From Dactylonectria macrodidyma (Eukaryota > Ascomycota > Sordariomycetes > Hypocreales > Nectriaceae), in NCBI GenBank assembly GCA_020744425.1, contig JAGMUV010000007.1, positions 1,612,001 through 1,676,000 of the forward strand: a stretch of DNA of 64,000 nucleotides, in the 5' to 3' direction. Positions within the stretch are counted from its first letter, which is position 1; the number at the start of each line of letters is the position of its first letter. This document shows, piece after piece, positions 33,420 to 45,976 of this stretch. Both the position numbers and the translations under genes were made by a program. The notes beneath the pieces were generated by a model that did not search any database, had not been told where the DNA came from, and was given only the letters and a program-made list of their open reading frames with translations.

Positions 33420-35700
33420 TCACGGCTTGTAGACGGTGTTGGCAAGCATAGGGATGTCATCTTCAACGGTAACATCCTTCTTCAGAGTCGTCGTTACCAA
33501 GGGCGAAGGGGATTTGACACCAGCAGATTCCGAAGCGGAGCCAGGTGAAATGGCCGGGATACCGTTGAGCATCTCGTGGCTTCGCTGTCGGTGGAGTGCA
33601 ATGCGGTGGTTCTCGGGAAGAAGTGTGTTGGGATCGGGCGTAGGCAACTCAGCACCATTGGTGCCCATCTTGCTAATCTCGTTTTCGACATCTGCCAGCA
33701 AGGCGTAGACATCGTCTCCAGCGTAGACACGGATGCTTTCAACGTCCTCGCGCTTAAAGCTAGAGCCACTCATCAAGCTAGAGCCACTCATCACCCGCTC
33801 TTCAGAACCCACGGCAGCTGCCTCCTCAACAAGGGGTTGCTCGAGGATAGTGCTGGGCACAAATTTTCCAGATCGTTGTGGCGAAGGAGACTTGCTCTGA
33901 GCGCGACTAGGAGTGAAAGACTGCTTAGAAGGGCTCCTGGGAGGCGTGGAGATGTTCTCGATGCCTATCGGAGGGGACATGCTGATTGTCTGCTGCGAGG
34001 ACTGAGGAGAAGCAGGTGGCCCAGCAATGGGGAGTGCAGCTGCCGCCGCGACGTGCTCGAGCAGCTTCTGGCGGATAAGCATCCTCCGGTTCTCGGCCTG
34101 GTCAAGCTTGTTGACCCAGTCATCAATAGAGGCGTCGAGTTCGGCAAGAGCCTCCTCCTGACGAAGCATAGACTCGTGGCTGAACTTGACCACGCGAGGG
34201 GAGCGCAAATACTGGCAAATGCGTGAGTGGAGATTGCGCCGTCCAATGCGGAGCGAGTTGTAGGTGCGGCGGAGATACTCCGTTCTCTCATCAAGGTGGC
34301 GAAGTTCCTGTCCACTTCTTAGTCTTGTCTTCCTTCTTTCAATGTGGATGTATCACTAACCCTGGAGAGCAGTTCGAAATCTGCTGGCTTGAGGATTTCG
34401 AATCCCTCAGCTTGAGCAACTGCTTGCTTCTGGAGCATGACCAGTTCACTAGGCTCCAATTTGTCAACCGCATCAGGAAGAGGGACTCCTTGTGGGAGCC
34501 TCTCAAAGGCAGTGCGTGATGGCTGTTCCGCCGTGCTTTGGCTCCTCTTCGGTTCCGTCCTTTGGATGATTGGGCCGTTATTGGTGCGAAGGTCAGATCT
34601 CTTCCTTGGCCGTCCTCGGTCCATAATTCCAGACGACTCTGACCCTCCTCTCCTGTGGCCTGGCGGGGGTGCAGGCAACTCGGTGTGCGTGGGAGGCGTA
34701 CAGCGGCCGTCCCAAGGCTTCGGTGAGCAGGTGCGAGACTCCAGAATGGATGCGGAGACAGGTGTAGCAATAGTGGCAGTAGACGGAGCCGTAGTTGCGG
34801 CCGACTTCGGGGACGTCAGATCTGGTAGGGATGAGCTTGGCGTGGTCAAAGGGGTGCGGCTTCGTGGCGAGTCCTCCATGCGGCCTTGTCTGATAGGCTC
34901 GCCTCGCGAGGGAAAGTGGTTGAGCGATTGCTGTCTTCTAAGTCTAGAGGCTGTAAATTCCGATTGCGGGATCACGAGGGGCGCAAGCTGCTTCGGTGAC
35001 AGAGGACCTGAATTCCTTGAGTGGAGTGACTCTGCAACAGGAGAGAGAACCTCGGGGGCGTCATCATCACTTTCAAGAGAGAGAAAGGTGTCTGCCAAGT
35101 GATGCTTTCTCGAGGTGTGGCCTGGAGCACTGATTGACCGCTCATGAAGCGGTGGTCGTCCCGGAATTGTAGCTATAAGTTCAATCAGCTTGTGTTCATC
35201 GAGACAAGAGCTCTACGGATCAACATACGCGAGTCCATTGAGACCTCCTGGACAGTAGTCATTGGTCCCAGCTCAGGGACGCTGACTTTCCGTCGCCGGA
35301 CAATGCTATGCTGATTGAGCCTCTTCTTCAAACTGCTCCCTGTCGACTGTTGCTTTTCGGTCTTTTCATTGGCTTGGCCTCCTGGAACAGGCAGGGGCTT
35401 TTCGATATCCGGAGCTTTGTTGGCATTGAGGACGGGGAGTTTCCGCTCCTTGGGGAAGAGCTGGTACTTCCGTGGAGGCTCCGGTTGTTGCATCCTCCAG
35501 GTGAATGGCTTTTCTGAGGGATTGGGTGGGGATGATTTCTAAGAAGGGTGGAAGTGGTGAGCAATGGGTCCAAACGAAAAGTGGCTGAAGTTTCTTGCGA
35601 ATTTGGGGGTTGGGTTTCATACCATTTCATTGAGGTGGGAGGCCAGCTTTGATATATGGTTCATGTCGACATCGACAATGCACTTGGCAATGTGAGCCAT
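33420..35700 (-). CDS. Uds1-domain protein (up-regulated during septation)
   Basis: Exons 35700..35623, 35538..35229, 35172..34361 and 34307..33420 (introns 84, 56 and 53 nt) give 695 residues. The protein starts MAHIAKCIVDVDMNHISKLA. Residues to about 350 are Ser/Pro-rich and look disordered. The conserved region, about 355-500, is helical and coiled-coil-like: DKLEPSELVMLQKQAVAQ, LRHLDERTEYLRRTYNSLR, RNLHSRICQYLRSPR and EEALAELDASIDDWVNKL. It matches the fungal Uds1 family (PF15456), named for septation-linked expression; molecular function is not defined. The C-terminal 200 residues are again Ser/Pro-rich, with the duplicated MSGSS. The intron at 34360 lies inside the conserved region and is fixed by the join LLSR-ELRHLDER. 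Confidence 0.82.
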
Positions 35701-38700
35701 TGAGTCGAAACAATGGCGTTTGGTCAGGTAACCAGGTGGCGGAGTGAGGGTGTCAGAGGTGGGTGAGTCTCAGATATAGAGGGGCTAGTTCGGGATGACA
35801 GTGCCGTTGATGTCGGGATGAATGGGACCGTGGAATTGGCACGTTTCGAGTCGAGTAGGCTCGCAGGACTAGAGTGCAACGTCGAAATTTGGAGCTGAAG
35901 CTATATATCAATGGTTGGAAGATGAAACTTCTGATGCTGGACTATATGCCAAGCTCTCAACCCGCCAGCCGGAGTCCTTCGCTTATATCTGCTGGGTGCG
36001 CGCAACTGGGAGACGGCAAGTCTACCAGGCTGCTCGTTTGTGAACCACGGGACCCCTGACCCTGCCAATCTGCCGCCCCCTTGCTCAGGGCTAGGACCCC
36101 AGAACTTGCTTGGGGGGGGGGACCCCAGTCCCAAAAGCATCGAGAAGCTTTGACATGGACGGCCTGAGACAAGGCCACGGGAGGTGATGGAGGGCGGTGC
36201 TCGTTGCTGACACGGGTCGCAGGCCGCCACACCACCCCAAGCCGTGAGCTAGGATCGGGGGCGATGGGCAAAATGGGATAGACCCGAGAGCATCAGCCTG
36301 TCGGGGCTTTGAGGTCCTGTCGAGAGACAAGGGGGTTAGGGGGGTAGCCTGTCGGATAGTAGGGGAGGGCCAGGAGGTTTTGCCACCCACCGCTCGCCAG
36401 TTTGCTGGTCGCTGGATCATCACCATGGCCTCAACCCAGGTCGTCGGCCCTCGCCCATGTCCTATCCACAGTCCACGGTCCACGGCCGTCCGGGTCTGGC
36501 CAACAACCCAACCCTGCTTGTGTGTGCCTTGTGTATGGATCTCTGCAGCCGTTGTGACCGTTTCCTTTGCGGTCCCCGGCCCCGCTCGACGCTAGGGTAA
36601 GGACCCGGTCTACCACGACACCCGAGCATCACGGACTCTTGGCCGCTTTGCGAGATGGACTGGCCTGGCTTGGCAGGGTCGTTCTTGGGGTGCGCAAGGA
36701 ACGAAGACGCTGTGCTCACAGACCCGTTTACGTTATCCCGTCGTCGGCCTGCGCTGCGTACGAAGTAGGTAGATACCCTGAAGAGATTAGTGGGTGGTTT
36801 TAAGAAAAGCCGAAATAGCACTGCAGTCGAAGCCTGTGATGCAATCTATGGCCACCACGAACTCATCAAAGAGGTTCAATGCCTGGGAAATGGCGTTTCG
36901 CGTATTCCATGCACACATCTGTGTACAGTGCAGTATGCACTCCGACCCCAGTGTTTCGTGGTGTTGAAGGCATGAAGAGCTCATTGCCTCAGGCCGGTAG
37001 CTGGTAGCTGCACCCTGCCTGAGCCACCCATACCTCGGTACCTACCTAGGCAGGTACCTACACCAAGCCTCATCGAGAATCAAGACCTCTCAAGCTCGTT
37101 CCCCCACTCGACTCAGTTCTCTGGTGCACAGAAGCTGTGTGTGTGTTGTCTAGCTTACTACGTCGTAGTCACAAGGCAGTCTGCAGTGTAGCACTCACTC
37201 ACTGCGACTCGCGCATGCACCCAGGGCGGATCATTGCCGGGCCCAGTTGTTTCATTGGGATACATCGTGGATATGGGTGTATGGGTGGCAGGCAAGAGGA
37301 GTGACGGCCTTGTCCGTGTGTTCCATTGGGCTGCTTCGCTCCGAATCTCTCCCTCCTTCAGGTTGCATCCCGATTTAAACTCCGAGATGCCCAGAGGCCA
37401 TGTGAGCTGGCTGATTCGCCCATCTCACCAGCTATCTGTGCAGCGCGCTGTCAAAGCACTTGCAGCATCACGAGGGGCATGTCGCATACTGCGCTACGCC
37501 AGCAATATGCGGGGTGTCTTCACTGTTGTCCAGCATAACGCCGGTCACACTCATGTCGCAGCAGGTTGACTACTACCTTGACAACTTAGGTGCTTACCGA
37601 TTCTCCACCGCAGGCACGCATCCTAGAGCCCTCGGGGTACCTCGCTTAGGTTACTTACTCGCCGTGCTCGCCTGAGTCGCCACCTGGAACATAGCAAACA
37701 ACCGACATATGTCCAAGTTACACGCTTATTATAGTACGAATACGTGCGATACGTTGAATGCTACGCGACGTTAGTCGTGAATAGTCCGTGTGGCAAACAA
37801 CAGGAGGAATCTGACCACTCAGCTTCACAACGATAGGCAATTAACAAACTAACTTTGGGATCGGGCCAGACGTTCGCAGTTGCGACCTGATCTAGTGACC
37901 CTTAGCGAGCAACGAGATCGACACCTACCCGTTATGCCGTTCTGATGATCCAACATCGGAGGATTCAAGCATGCAAGGAAAGCGTGGCAAAATTGACGCA
38001 GTAAATGTTTGGAACTTTAGATCCCTTACTTTTTGTCCCACGTTGTCACAAGGCACTAGACAACGTCATGGGTCTCATTGTTTCTTTTCTCCTCCCTGCT
38101 TTTTTCCATCTTTCCTGCTGCTGAGATTCCATGGTGTTGGCATCACTCCAACTTGGCACGGGCATCATCGCGGAACCAACTCCATCGCTGAACGAACGGG
38201 CCCGTTCAGCTGGTGTCCTAGTCTGGCATTGCGATTGGATCGTCAATTGCCCGGCTATCCATCGAAGTCTCTTCTGACTGTTTGGTAACAAGCCTTGCTA
38301 AATGCGTCCATATGCCCGACGCCAGCGCCAGAGCGACCCCGAGATATGCGGCAGGTTCCCGAAAGTAAGTGCATCTTGGACCTCGCCCAGCCAGATGCGA
38401 ATACATGTCCGTTTTTGCAGCTCCGACGTTGGTGCATATCTCCGAATCCTCTTGTCTCGTGCTGCTTCAGGCGCTTCACTGAGTCCCCTCTGTGGCCAAT
38501 ATCGGCCCCCTTGTCGTGGACGTGCGCTGCTTCGCCGCGGAGCAGCTTTTCCATCACCTCTACTCTGATTTCCAAGGCCGAAAAGGGATTTTTTCCTTGT
38601 CGAGACTCCGATAACCTTACCTTTCAAGCGATATCTTAGTGTTTTATTGACGGGGCCCCCTGCTCCTCGGTCGTGTTGTCCGGATCATGGAGCCGGCCCA

Positions 38701-41700
38701 GGATACGCGCAGAAGGGAAAGGAGGGGAGACTTGTTCACCCATGCTGGGGCACACACCAACAACCCCTGTCCATCATGTCTCATTTCTCACCTGCCCCGG
38801 CGCTCTACCTCCAAGACGCCGGTGTTTCTGATCAGAGCTGTCACACACAGAAGTGCGGCTTCCCCATCCATCACCCACGTTAGAGCTGACGGAAAGAAGG
38901 GACTCAGAGAGAGGCTGGGGATGGAACCCTTGACCCCGTTCCCCTGTGGCTATACCATTGCCGAATCGTCATAGATTTCCAATGCCACCATATCATCGTC
39001 AACAATTGCATGCTACAAAGAGAGATTTCGATTACCCAAGACTCGATGCGACCCCAGCATTCGGATTGGACCCGGTCTCACCATATGTTAACTTGAGTGA
39101 TATAACTTGGTCTGTCCGTGACGTGAAGCCTTCGGATGCAAGTGACATGACGCAGTTGATTGACAGGACGTCACATTGGCTCTGCTCTTCAATTTATCGC
39201 ATCCTACGCGAGGTGGCTTTTCATGATACACCTTCTCTTAGCGAAGAAACCGAAGCTAGAGTTGCCTCCCCACACAAGCTACCTCGTACGGCTCTGAAGC
39301 GAAGGCACCAACGGCAGCCCTCAAACAATGGCGCTGCACGAGCCCGACCGCGCTCCCGGAACCGACTGCCTCGTGGGTTCCAGGACGACGGAATGGAAAA
39401 GACTGCACACAGCGGAGAATTTCGAACAAAGACGGCTATTTGATGGAGATCCTGACCTGCTGACAAGTTGAAACGGGGAAGCCGAGGAGACTTGCTTAAC
39501 TTACTTGTTACGTTTCCGGAAACGAAACAAGTCTCAGTCACTCAACGTTTGACGATAGCATAATTAGTCCTGCACAGTCTGCAATGCAACCTAGAATTTA
39601 TCTCGCATGCGGTCATGTACGAAATTTCGTCATAAAACCAAGGATCAACTACCGAGTGCAGCGCCTTGATGGCTGCCTTCCTTCTACTACGTAGAGCCAG
39701 GTTATGACGCTTAGTTGTGCTTGATATACCGCTCTTGACACTTCGTCTAAGGAGCCGAGACCCCCACCCTTGACGTCGCATCGAATATCAACACAAAGAG
39801 CTCGCAGGCTGGCAGGCAAGCCCTGTGACCGGTTTGGAGTCTCGACCCTTGGGTTATTCACCCAGTTCAGTGATGATCGCCTATTCAGGACAAAAGAGAT
39901 GTCGCAAAGAGTATGTGCACCGACGGCGATGAAGGCAGGCGCGTCAATTTGGGTGTGCCATGGTTACCTCGATGCAAGGCGACCTTGACAATTTCACACT
40001 CCTATCAAGGTCACATGCACCTCTCAAAGGACTGACTCGGTGCATCCTCAATCATCTCGACAAATCGCCAGCCATGTTTAGCCTCTATTCCTCCCTAATA
40101 ACCCCGCTTGTTGTCTCTCTACGTAGCACATATGTCCGGGTCTGGAACCGTCACCCGGCCGAGACTGCACCAGGGTCCGATTTTCCAAGGCTATAATACC
40201 TACCATGTCGTATATCACTCGCATCTGGGAAGCCCAGGGGGTCCTGACAGAGTCCAGGCTGCCTTGACTTCTAGCGGCCCCTGCGTTAGCCCAACGGCCG
40301 GGATCTCCACCGCACACTCACACCGTCGCCACCGTCGAGCGGCGCCTGCTCGCTTCAGTTTCGTGGGGTGATGTTGCCTCACCATCCTCCGTAGCATCTT
40401 GTGCACCGGCACCTGAAGACTGGTATGGAGTACTGTGCTGTACGAAGCAACGCAAACTCCGTTGTTTGCCACCCGGTCTCCATCGCCACGCTTTTTCTAT
40501 GTTTATCCAGACTCGAAAAGGGGAACGGCCCCCTGTCCCCGAACCAGCCACCTGGGAAGACTGCCGTTGTTCTGATGAGGCGCAGCCTGGAGAGCCAACT
40601 GACAGCCTGCGGGGTATAAACAGCGTTTCGAAGATAGTGAACCAAGGCGGGAGTGCGTACTTTATTGTTTTGTACAGGACTTGGCTCCATTTGTTGATGT
40701 GCCTGCAGGAAATGCATGCAGAAACAATTCTGCAAGCATTCTCACTGTCTCTGCTGTGCATACACCAAGACAACGCTCTGATAACGTAACTGATGGGCAC
40801 CTTTGACGGCCCGTGTGAATCCATGCGCACGCTGTATCCACTTGATCGACTTGCATTTACTGTACTACGGGTGTATGTAGGCGGAACCCAGGTATGATAA
40901 GGGGAAAGATGCAACACTGCCAGGTTTCATGCCGCACAGATTTTTTTATTTTTTCTTCACAGATGCACTTGTGATCATCCCCCTGATGCTTAGACACCAC
41001 ACTGCAGGACTTTCCCGCATACGACCGGGGTTGGGTAGTCTCAGAACCCTGGAGGTGTCATTGCGCTCAACCAAGAGCCTCGATGAGGCAAAACTTGGCC
41101 AGATGATGATGAGGGAAATGGCATCTCAGGTCAAATAAGAAGAAGCCCTGCAAACTGCTATGACAAGGGGCCAGGTCCATCGCGGGTCAGCACAGGCCGA
41201 CGCCCATGCGGTTGTGGATACTTCGACCCCGGCGGGGAATCGTCCTCAATCGTCGACATAACCGTCACCGTTATAATGTTTATCACCGACATGAGATCTC
41301 TCGCCTCAAGGCTCGGGAAACAATACACAGGGGCTGAGGCGAGATTGCAGTATTTTGGGGACGCAGACGGAGCTCAGTGATGAGTCGGCGCACCCAGGTT
41401 CGAGGGAAACAAAGAATCTCTTTTTGTCAGATGCGATGACGCCCCCATTTCTTTTCTTAGGAGTCGTGAGATCTGTCCCTTGTCTAGTAAACCATCAAGG
41501 GGCTTGGCCACCAGAGTTGTGGCGTAATTAACAAACCAAGCCACCAACGTCAAGATTTGATAGCCGGTGAGCACTGTCAGGTTGTCATAAACGACTGATA
41601 AGTTTCTCTTGTGGATATGGAAAAAGTCCCTCCGTCCGGTTAGTGTTAGTGTCGATGCCAGCTGGGAAAAGAGACGTCGTAATACCCTCGGACTCATACT

Positions 41701-41937
41701 CATCGTATTGTTGCGTTCGATTAGAGTGCTTTGGGAAGGTGCCATGGCTGATCAAGGTGGTTCACAGTGTTGGTACAGGCGGTTAAACAGTGTCTCACGT
41801 GATGGACGTAGAGATTAGAGAGACTGGCTAATCGCTTCCAAGTTAGCGGGTCTCATGACGTGAGCTTGTGTTTGTACAGCTGTACTGTTTGGGAAGGCAG
41901 CCCAACGTCCCAGGTACCTTAGGAGGGGATCTCACTC
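35701..41937. other. 6.2-kb gene-poor region
   Basis: No gene could be supported over 6.2 kb between the Uds1 gene (start 35700, minus) and LAP2 (start 41938, plus). The region has a G10 run (36112..36121), palindromic CCTAGGTACC-like stretches near 37040-37070 (TACCTACCTAGGCAGGTACC), and scattered frames. Candidates examined are 38982..39443 (plus, 154 codons from an ATG), 40318..40917 (minus, starting with GTG) and 41374..41745 (minus, 123 codons from an ATG, one hydrophobic stretch). None has a recognised domain. The part near 35.7-36.6 kb is probably the long promoter of the Uds1 gene. Confidence 0.4.
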
Positions 41938-44056
41938 ATGTCGTCGTGGCTCTCATTCCTCAAGAGGCCATTCTCCATTCGAACATCCCAGATCACCATC
42001 ACGAACAATTTGAGACGCAGCTTTGCTTCCGTCAACATGGCTACCCGAGACCCCAGCACCTTGTCCAACTATGGCGCCTGGCGGACCAGGCACACCACTG
42101 CTGACTTCAAGATCGACTTCGAGGACAAGTGCCTCAAGGGATCCGTGCTCCTGCAGCTCGAGTCTCAGACCGACAAGGAGAGTAAGGAGATCATCCTCGA
42201 CTCCAGGTTCCTGGACATTTCCTCCGTCACCATCAACTCTGCCAAGTCCAACTGGGAATTGAAGGAGTACTCTGCTCCTCTCGGTGCTCCACTGCACATC
42301 GCTGTCCCCGATGGTGCGGCAAAGGGCGAGATTATCAACCTTGCCATTGATCTCCAGACAACTAGCGAATGCACTGCTCTGCAGTGGCTTACTCCCGCTC
42401 AGACGTCGAACAAGAAGCATCCTTACATGTTCTCTCAATGCCAGGCCATCAATGCCCGGTCCATCTTCCCCTGCCAGGATACTCCCGATGTCAAGTCGAC
42501 TTTCACTTTCAAGCTCACCTCGTCTCTGCCGGTCGTTGCTAGTGGTGTCCCAGTCGGTGATCACATTGCCACACCTGGAGTGGAGAAGCTCTACAATTTT
42601 GAGCAGAAGGTGCCAATTCCTTCGTATCTCTTTGCCGTAGCGTCTGGAGACATTGCTACCGCTCCCATCGGCCCTCGTAGTGTAGTAGCTACTGGCCCTA
42701 ATGAGCTTGAAGATTGCAAGTGGGAGCTTGAGCGAGACATGGAGAAGTTCATGGAGGTCGCGGAAAAGCTCGTCTTCCCATACAAATGGGGCGCCTATAA
42801 TGTCCTAGTTTTGCCTCCCAGCTTCCCATACGGAGGTACGTTCTACTAATCCTAAAACCATTTCATGGGCCTTGCTAATCGCGAACCCAGGCATGGAGAA
42901 CCCCATTTACACCTTTGCGACTCCTACTATCATCAGCGGCGATCGTCAGAACGTTGACGTGATTGCTCACGAACTAAGCCACAGCTGGAGCGGAAACTTG
43001 GTGTCAAATGCAAGCTGGGAGCACTTGTAAGTGACACTATCCCTCCCAACTTCTTGTCCTTATACTCACCAACCCTAGTTGGTTGAATGAGGGCTGGACC
43101 ATGTATCTCGAGCGAAGAATTCAAGCCGCTATCCATGGTCCTGCTGAGTTCGACTTCTCCTCCATCATCGGATGGCAAAGCCTTGGTAAGTATTCCAGTG
43201 CCACCTGAAGGATGAACTCTGATTCCTGCAAAAGAGGACGCCGTGGCACTGTTTGGAAAAGACCACGAATACACCAAGTTGATCATCAAGCATGATGGCT
43301 TAGATCCCGAGGATGTTTACAGCACCGTGGCATATGAGAAGGGTTTCCATTTCCTCTACTACCTTGAGCGCGTCGTTGGACGTGAGAACTTTGACAAGTT
43401 TATTCCACACTACTTCACCAAGTGGTCTGAGAAGTCTCTGGATTCGTTCGAGTTCAAGGAAACTTTCCTCGACTTCTTCAATGGCCTCGGAAACGACGAC
43501 ATCCGTAAAAAGGTATCAGAGATCGATTGGGATGCCAAATTCTACACTCCTGGTCTTCCTCCAAAGCCGGATTTTGATACAACATTGGCAAACATGTGCT
43601 ACGACCTAGCGAATAAGTGGAAGGAACCCGTAAGTTCATCGTCGAGCCGGTGGGATACGGCACTAACAGCCGTGTTAGGACTTCGTGCCCAACTCCAACG
43701 ATGTTGAGGCCTTCACAGCTAACCAGAAGCTCGTCTTCCTGGCGGAGGTCCAGCAGGCTGGGCCACTGAGCCCGGAGAAATCTCAACTCCTAGGTAAAAC
43801 TTATGACTTTGCCGCATCAAAGAACGTTGAAATCTTGTCAGCATACTATCAGGTTGCTCTTAAGGCTCAGGACCCTACCAGTTATGAGGGTACTGCTGAA
43901 TTGCTTGGGAGAGTTGGCAGGATGAAGTTTGTGCGGCCACTGTTCCGCGGACTGAACAAGGTGGACAGGCAGCTTGCATTGGACACTTTCGCCAAGAACA
44001 AGGACTTCTATCACCCAATTTGCAAGGGCATGGTGGAGAAGGATTTGGGCATCTAG
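41938..44056 (+). CDS. LAP2: Leukotriene A4 hydrolase / M1 aminopeptidase
   Basis: Exons 41938..42835, 42891..43026, 43079..43185, 43235..43629 and 43679..44056 (introns 55, 52, 49 and 49 nt) encode 637 residues. The M1 core has the substrate-anchoring GGMENP at about residue 300, the zinc motif HELSH at about 325-329 and the third ligand in [11 protein letters not shown]. The C-terminal LTA4H helical domain is complete ([19 protein letters not shown] to KDLGI). The enzyme is an aminopeptidase with epoxide hydrolase activity. Residues 1-33 ([20 protein letters not shown], then NNLRRSFAS) are basic and Ser-rich like a mitochondrial presequence. An in-frame ATG at 42037 ([13 protein letters not shown]) would give the usual cytosolic form. 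A DUF952 gene converges 61 bp downstream. Confidence 0.95.
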
Positions 44057-44117
44057 ATCACAACTCGTTTGTGCTGCATTGAGACAGATGAATAGCCTAG
44101 TGACTGCGGACTGCACT

Positions 44118-44522
44118 CTACTTTAGCCATGCTGAAGCCTTCATAATGCTAGCCCATGTTTGACCCTCCGGTCTCGCAAATTTTTCGACCGAGTCAACAC
44201 CATCCACTCCAAAATTGCGGTAGAGATGAGGAAACCCGCCCTCCCATTTGATGGACTCGGCGAAATCAGCGAACCTTAGCTTTGCCACCCATAGAGCTGG
44301 CGCTTCAGTGAAGAACAAGTCAGCTGTGGCAGGAACCTAAAACTTCCTTAGCTCCCTATTTCTCGTGATATAGTGAACGTTGTCTACCTGGATCGCGGTG
44401 CTCAGATGCACAAAACCATCCTTCTGGTCAAGCTCTGATAGCGGATTCTCCTTGGGGAAAGGCTCTGGGGGTGCGGATGGGAGGATCTTGTACACAAACT
44501 TGGGAGAAGCGTTAGATGTCAT
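44118..44522 (-). CDS. DUF952 family protein
   Basis: Exons 44522..44388 and 44336..44118 (51-nt intron, 44387..44337) give 117 residues, typical for the family. The protein starts MTSNASPKFVYKILPSAPPE; the conserved DUF952 signature is KDGFVHLSTAIQ, joined by splicing to VPATADLFF, then WVAKLRFADF and FPHLYRNFGVDGVDSVEKF. DUF952 proteins have a small ADP-ribosyltransferase-like fold, but the reaction is unknown. An in-frame upstream ATG at 44657 would add 45 residues (MTTNGHSRFPPFPASIARLR) with few acidic residues, possibly a targeting peptide; I chose the internal ATG because it matches family length. The gene converges with LAP2. Confidence 0.85.
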
Positions 44523-45492
44523 GATGAAAAGACTCTTGTCGGTGGTGAGGGCGGCAGTTGTATGAGTTTGGAGGGCGTTGGTAGTGTATGCTTTTCCCCT
44601 CAATCTCGCAATTGACGCTGGGAATGGTGGGAAACGCGAGTGGCCATTGGTTGTCATCTCACTGAGCTACTCCACTTTCTTTGTGTCTGTGTTGCAGCTT
44701 ACAAGTAGACTACTGGGTGGGAGGTAACAGTTTGAGGTATGCATTACTTGTAGGAGCGGTTTCCACTGCCGTCTGCGATTCTTTAATGTCGTGGTCAGCA
44801 TCAGTGAGCTTTCTACCTTCTGCAGTGTTAGCTTCTGGAATTCTCGCAAAGCTCTATTACGAAGCATTGCGTCTGTGAATTGAAACATGGTAGAGCCAAC
44901 ATGTACGAGACACACTGTCTTGTCGGGGAAGGTATTAAAGCAATCCGCTTTACAAGGTGGATAGTCACATCGATTCAATCATTAGCAAATATTGACGTGA
45001 TCAAATACTGTTCGCTGTGGATACAACAGTGGACTGTAGGTGTGTGAGTAGCTCAACACTGCGGCGTAGGGACGCATCATCGTGATTGACTTAAAATCAT
45101 TAAAATCAGGACACACCCAGTGAGAATAAAAATGTGGTACAACTACTGCTGAATTTACCAAGAATTTCAAAACGCAACCCACCATGAGTATCGAGGACTG
45201 CCGCTTTTGTGAGGCTGTGAAGTTCGCAAAATTGTTCCAATCGCCTAGATATAGGGTAGCCGGAATGGCGAGCGCCCGCTTCACACGGTGGGGTTCCACA
45301 CTGTGTGAGCACACTGGACACAAATTGTGTGAAGACGCACTCTAGGCGTGAACTTCGCTCTTCCAAACAACTCATCTTCATGTCCTTCCACACACAGGAA
45401 GCTCCGAGGTTGCATCGGCTACATCGGCTACCTCAAGGCACGCGGCCCGTAAGAGACGCCTAGTCATCTCCCAAAAGGGTCGCAACCAAGAA
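44523..45492. promoter_or_regulatory. Divergent region, DUF952 gene / TEN1
   Basis: About 0.97 kb lies between divergent starts. A minus-strand frame at 44667..44978 encodes a Cys-rich start but begins with TTG and has no ATG near it. No gene is called. Confidence 0.4.
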
Positions 45493-45976
45493 ATGTCACG
45501 AGGCCCGCTTCCCTCTCGCCTTCATCTGTTGTCAAACCTCCCCTCTCAACCTGTTGGCGATAAGGTCAGATTTCTAGGGTGGTATGGCAACCCTAGTACT
45601 TGGTCCAATAGCCTTGACCTCTACTATCTGATGACGCCCTCATTCTTGGCAAGTTCTGACTCGATGCAGTGTCACTTCCTATTCAACCGCACTAGGTTGC
45701 CTCTCCCTGGGTCACGTCTACCCTCGTGGCACTGATGTCACTGTTCTCGTGGATGTGAACTTGATCCTGGAGTCGCTTACATCCGAGAAGACACGTGTCG
45801 GCGAGTATGTGAACGTGATAGGTTACATCACGTCCAAGCAAGCACCTCACGTCCCGGATACACCACACCCAGAGGCAGCACAAGTCTTGGTCCAAGCACT
45901 GATGCTTTGGTCGACTGGCCCGATGGATATTCAGACATATGAGAAGACTTTTGAGGCCGCAAAACCCAGCCGATGA
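45493..45976 (+). CDS. TEN1: Telomere-capping CST complex subunit Ten1
   Basis: Exons 45493..45581 and 45670..45976 (88-nt intron, GTATGG to ATGCAG) encode 131 residues, small as expected. The protein reads MSRGPLPSRLHLLSNLPSQP, then GDKVRFLGCVTSY across the splice, SLGHVYPRGTDVTVLVDVN, GEYVNVIGYIT and VQALMLWSTGPMDIQTYEK. This pattern is the fungal Ten1 family (PF12658), an OB-fold protein that with Stn1 binds and protects telomeric single-stranded DNA and regulates C-strand fill-in. Ten1 diverges fast and is often missed in annotation, and the intron splits the OB barrel. The assignment is from pattern recognition of the conserved strings. A 28-nt poly-C tract follows 30 bp after the stop. 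Confidence 0.82.

Noticed and set aside
38982..39443. 154-codon ATG frame on the plus strand in the gene-poor stretch
   Set aside because: No domain or homologue is recognised and no splice context is evident; kept only as a candidate in the findings.
40318..40917. 199-codon frame on the minus strand
   Set aside because: It begins with GTG, not ATG, has no recognised domain and no family-like composition.
41374..41745. 123-codon ATG frame on the minus strand with one hydrophobic stretch
   Set aside because: It lies in the LAP2 promoter, has no recognised family and could arise by chance.
44667..44978. Cys-rich minus-strand frame near the DUF952 gene
   Set aside because: It starts with TTG and has no upstream ATG; the Cys pattern matches no zinc-finger family.
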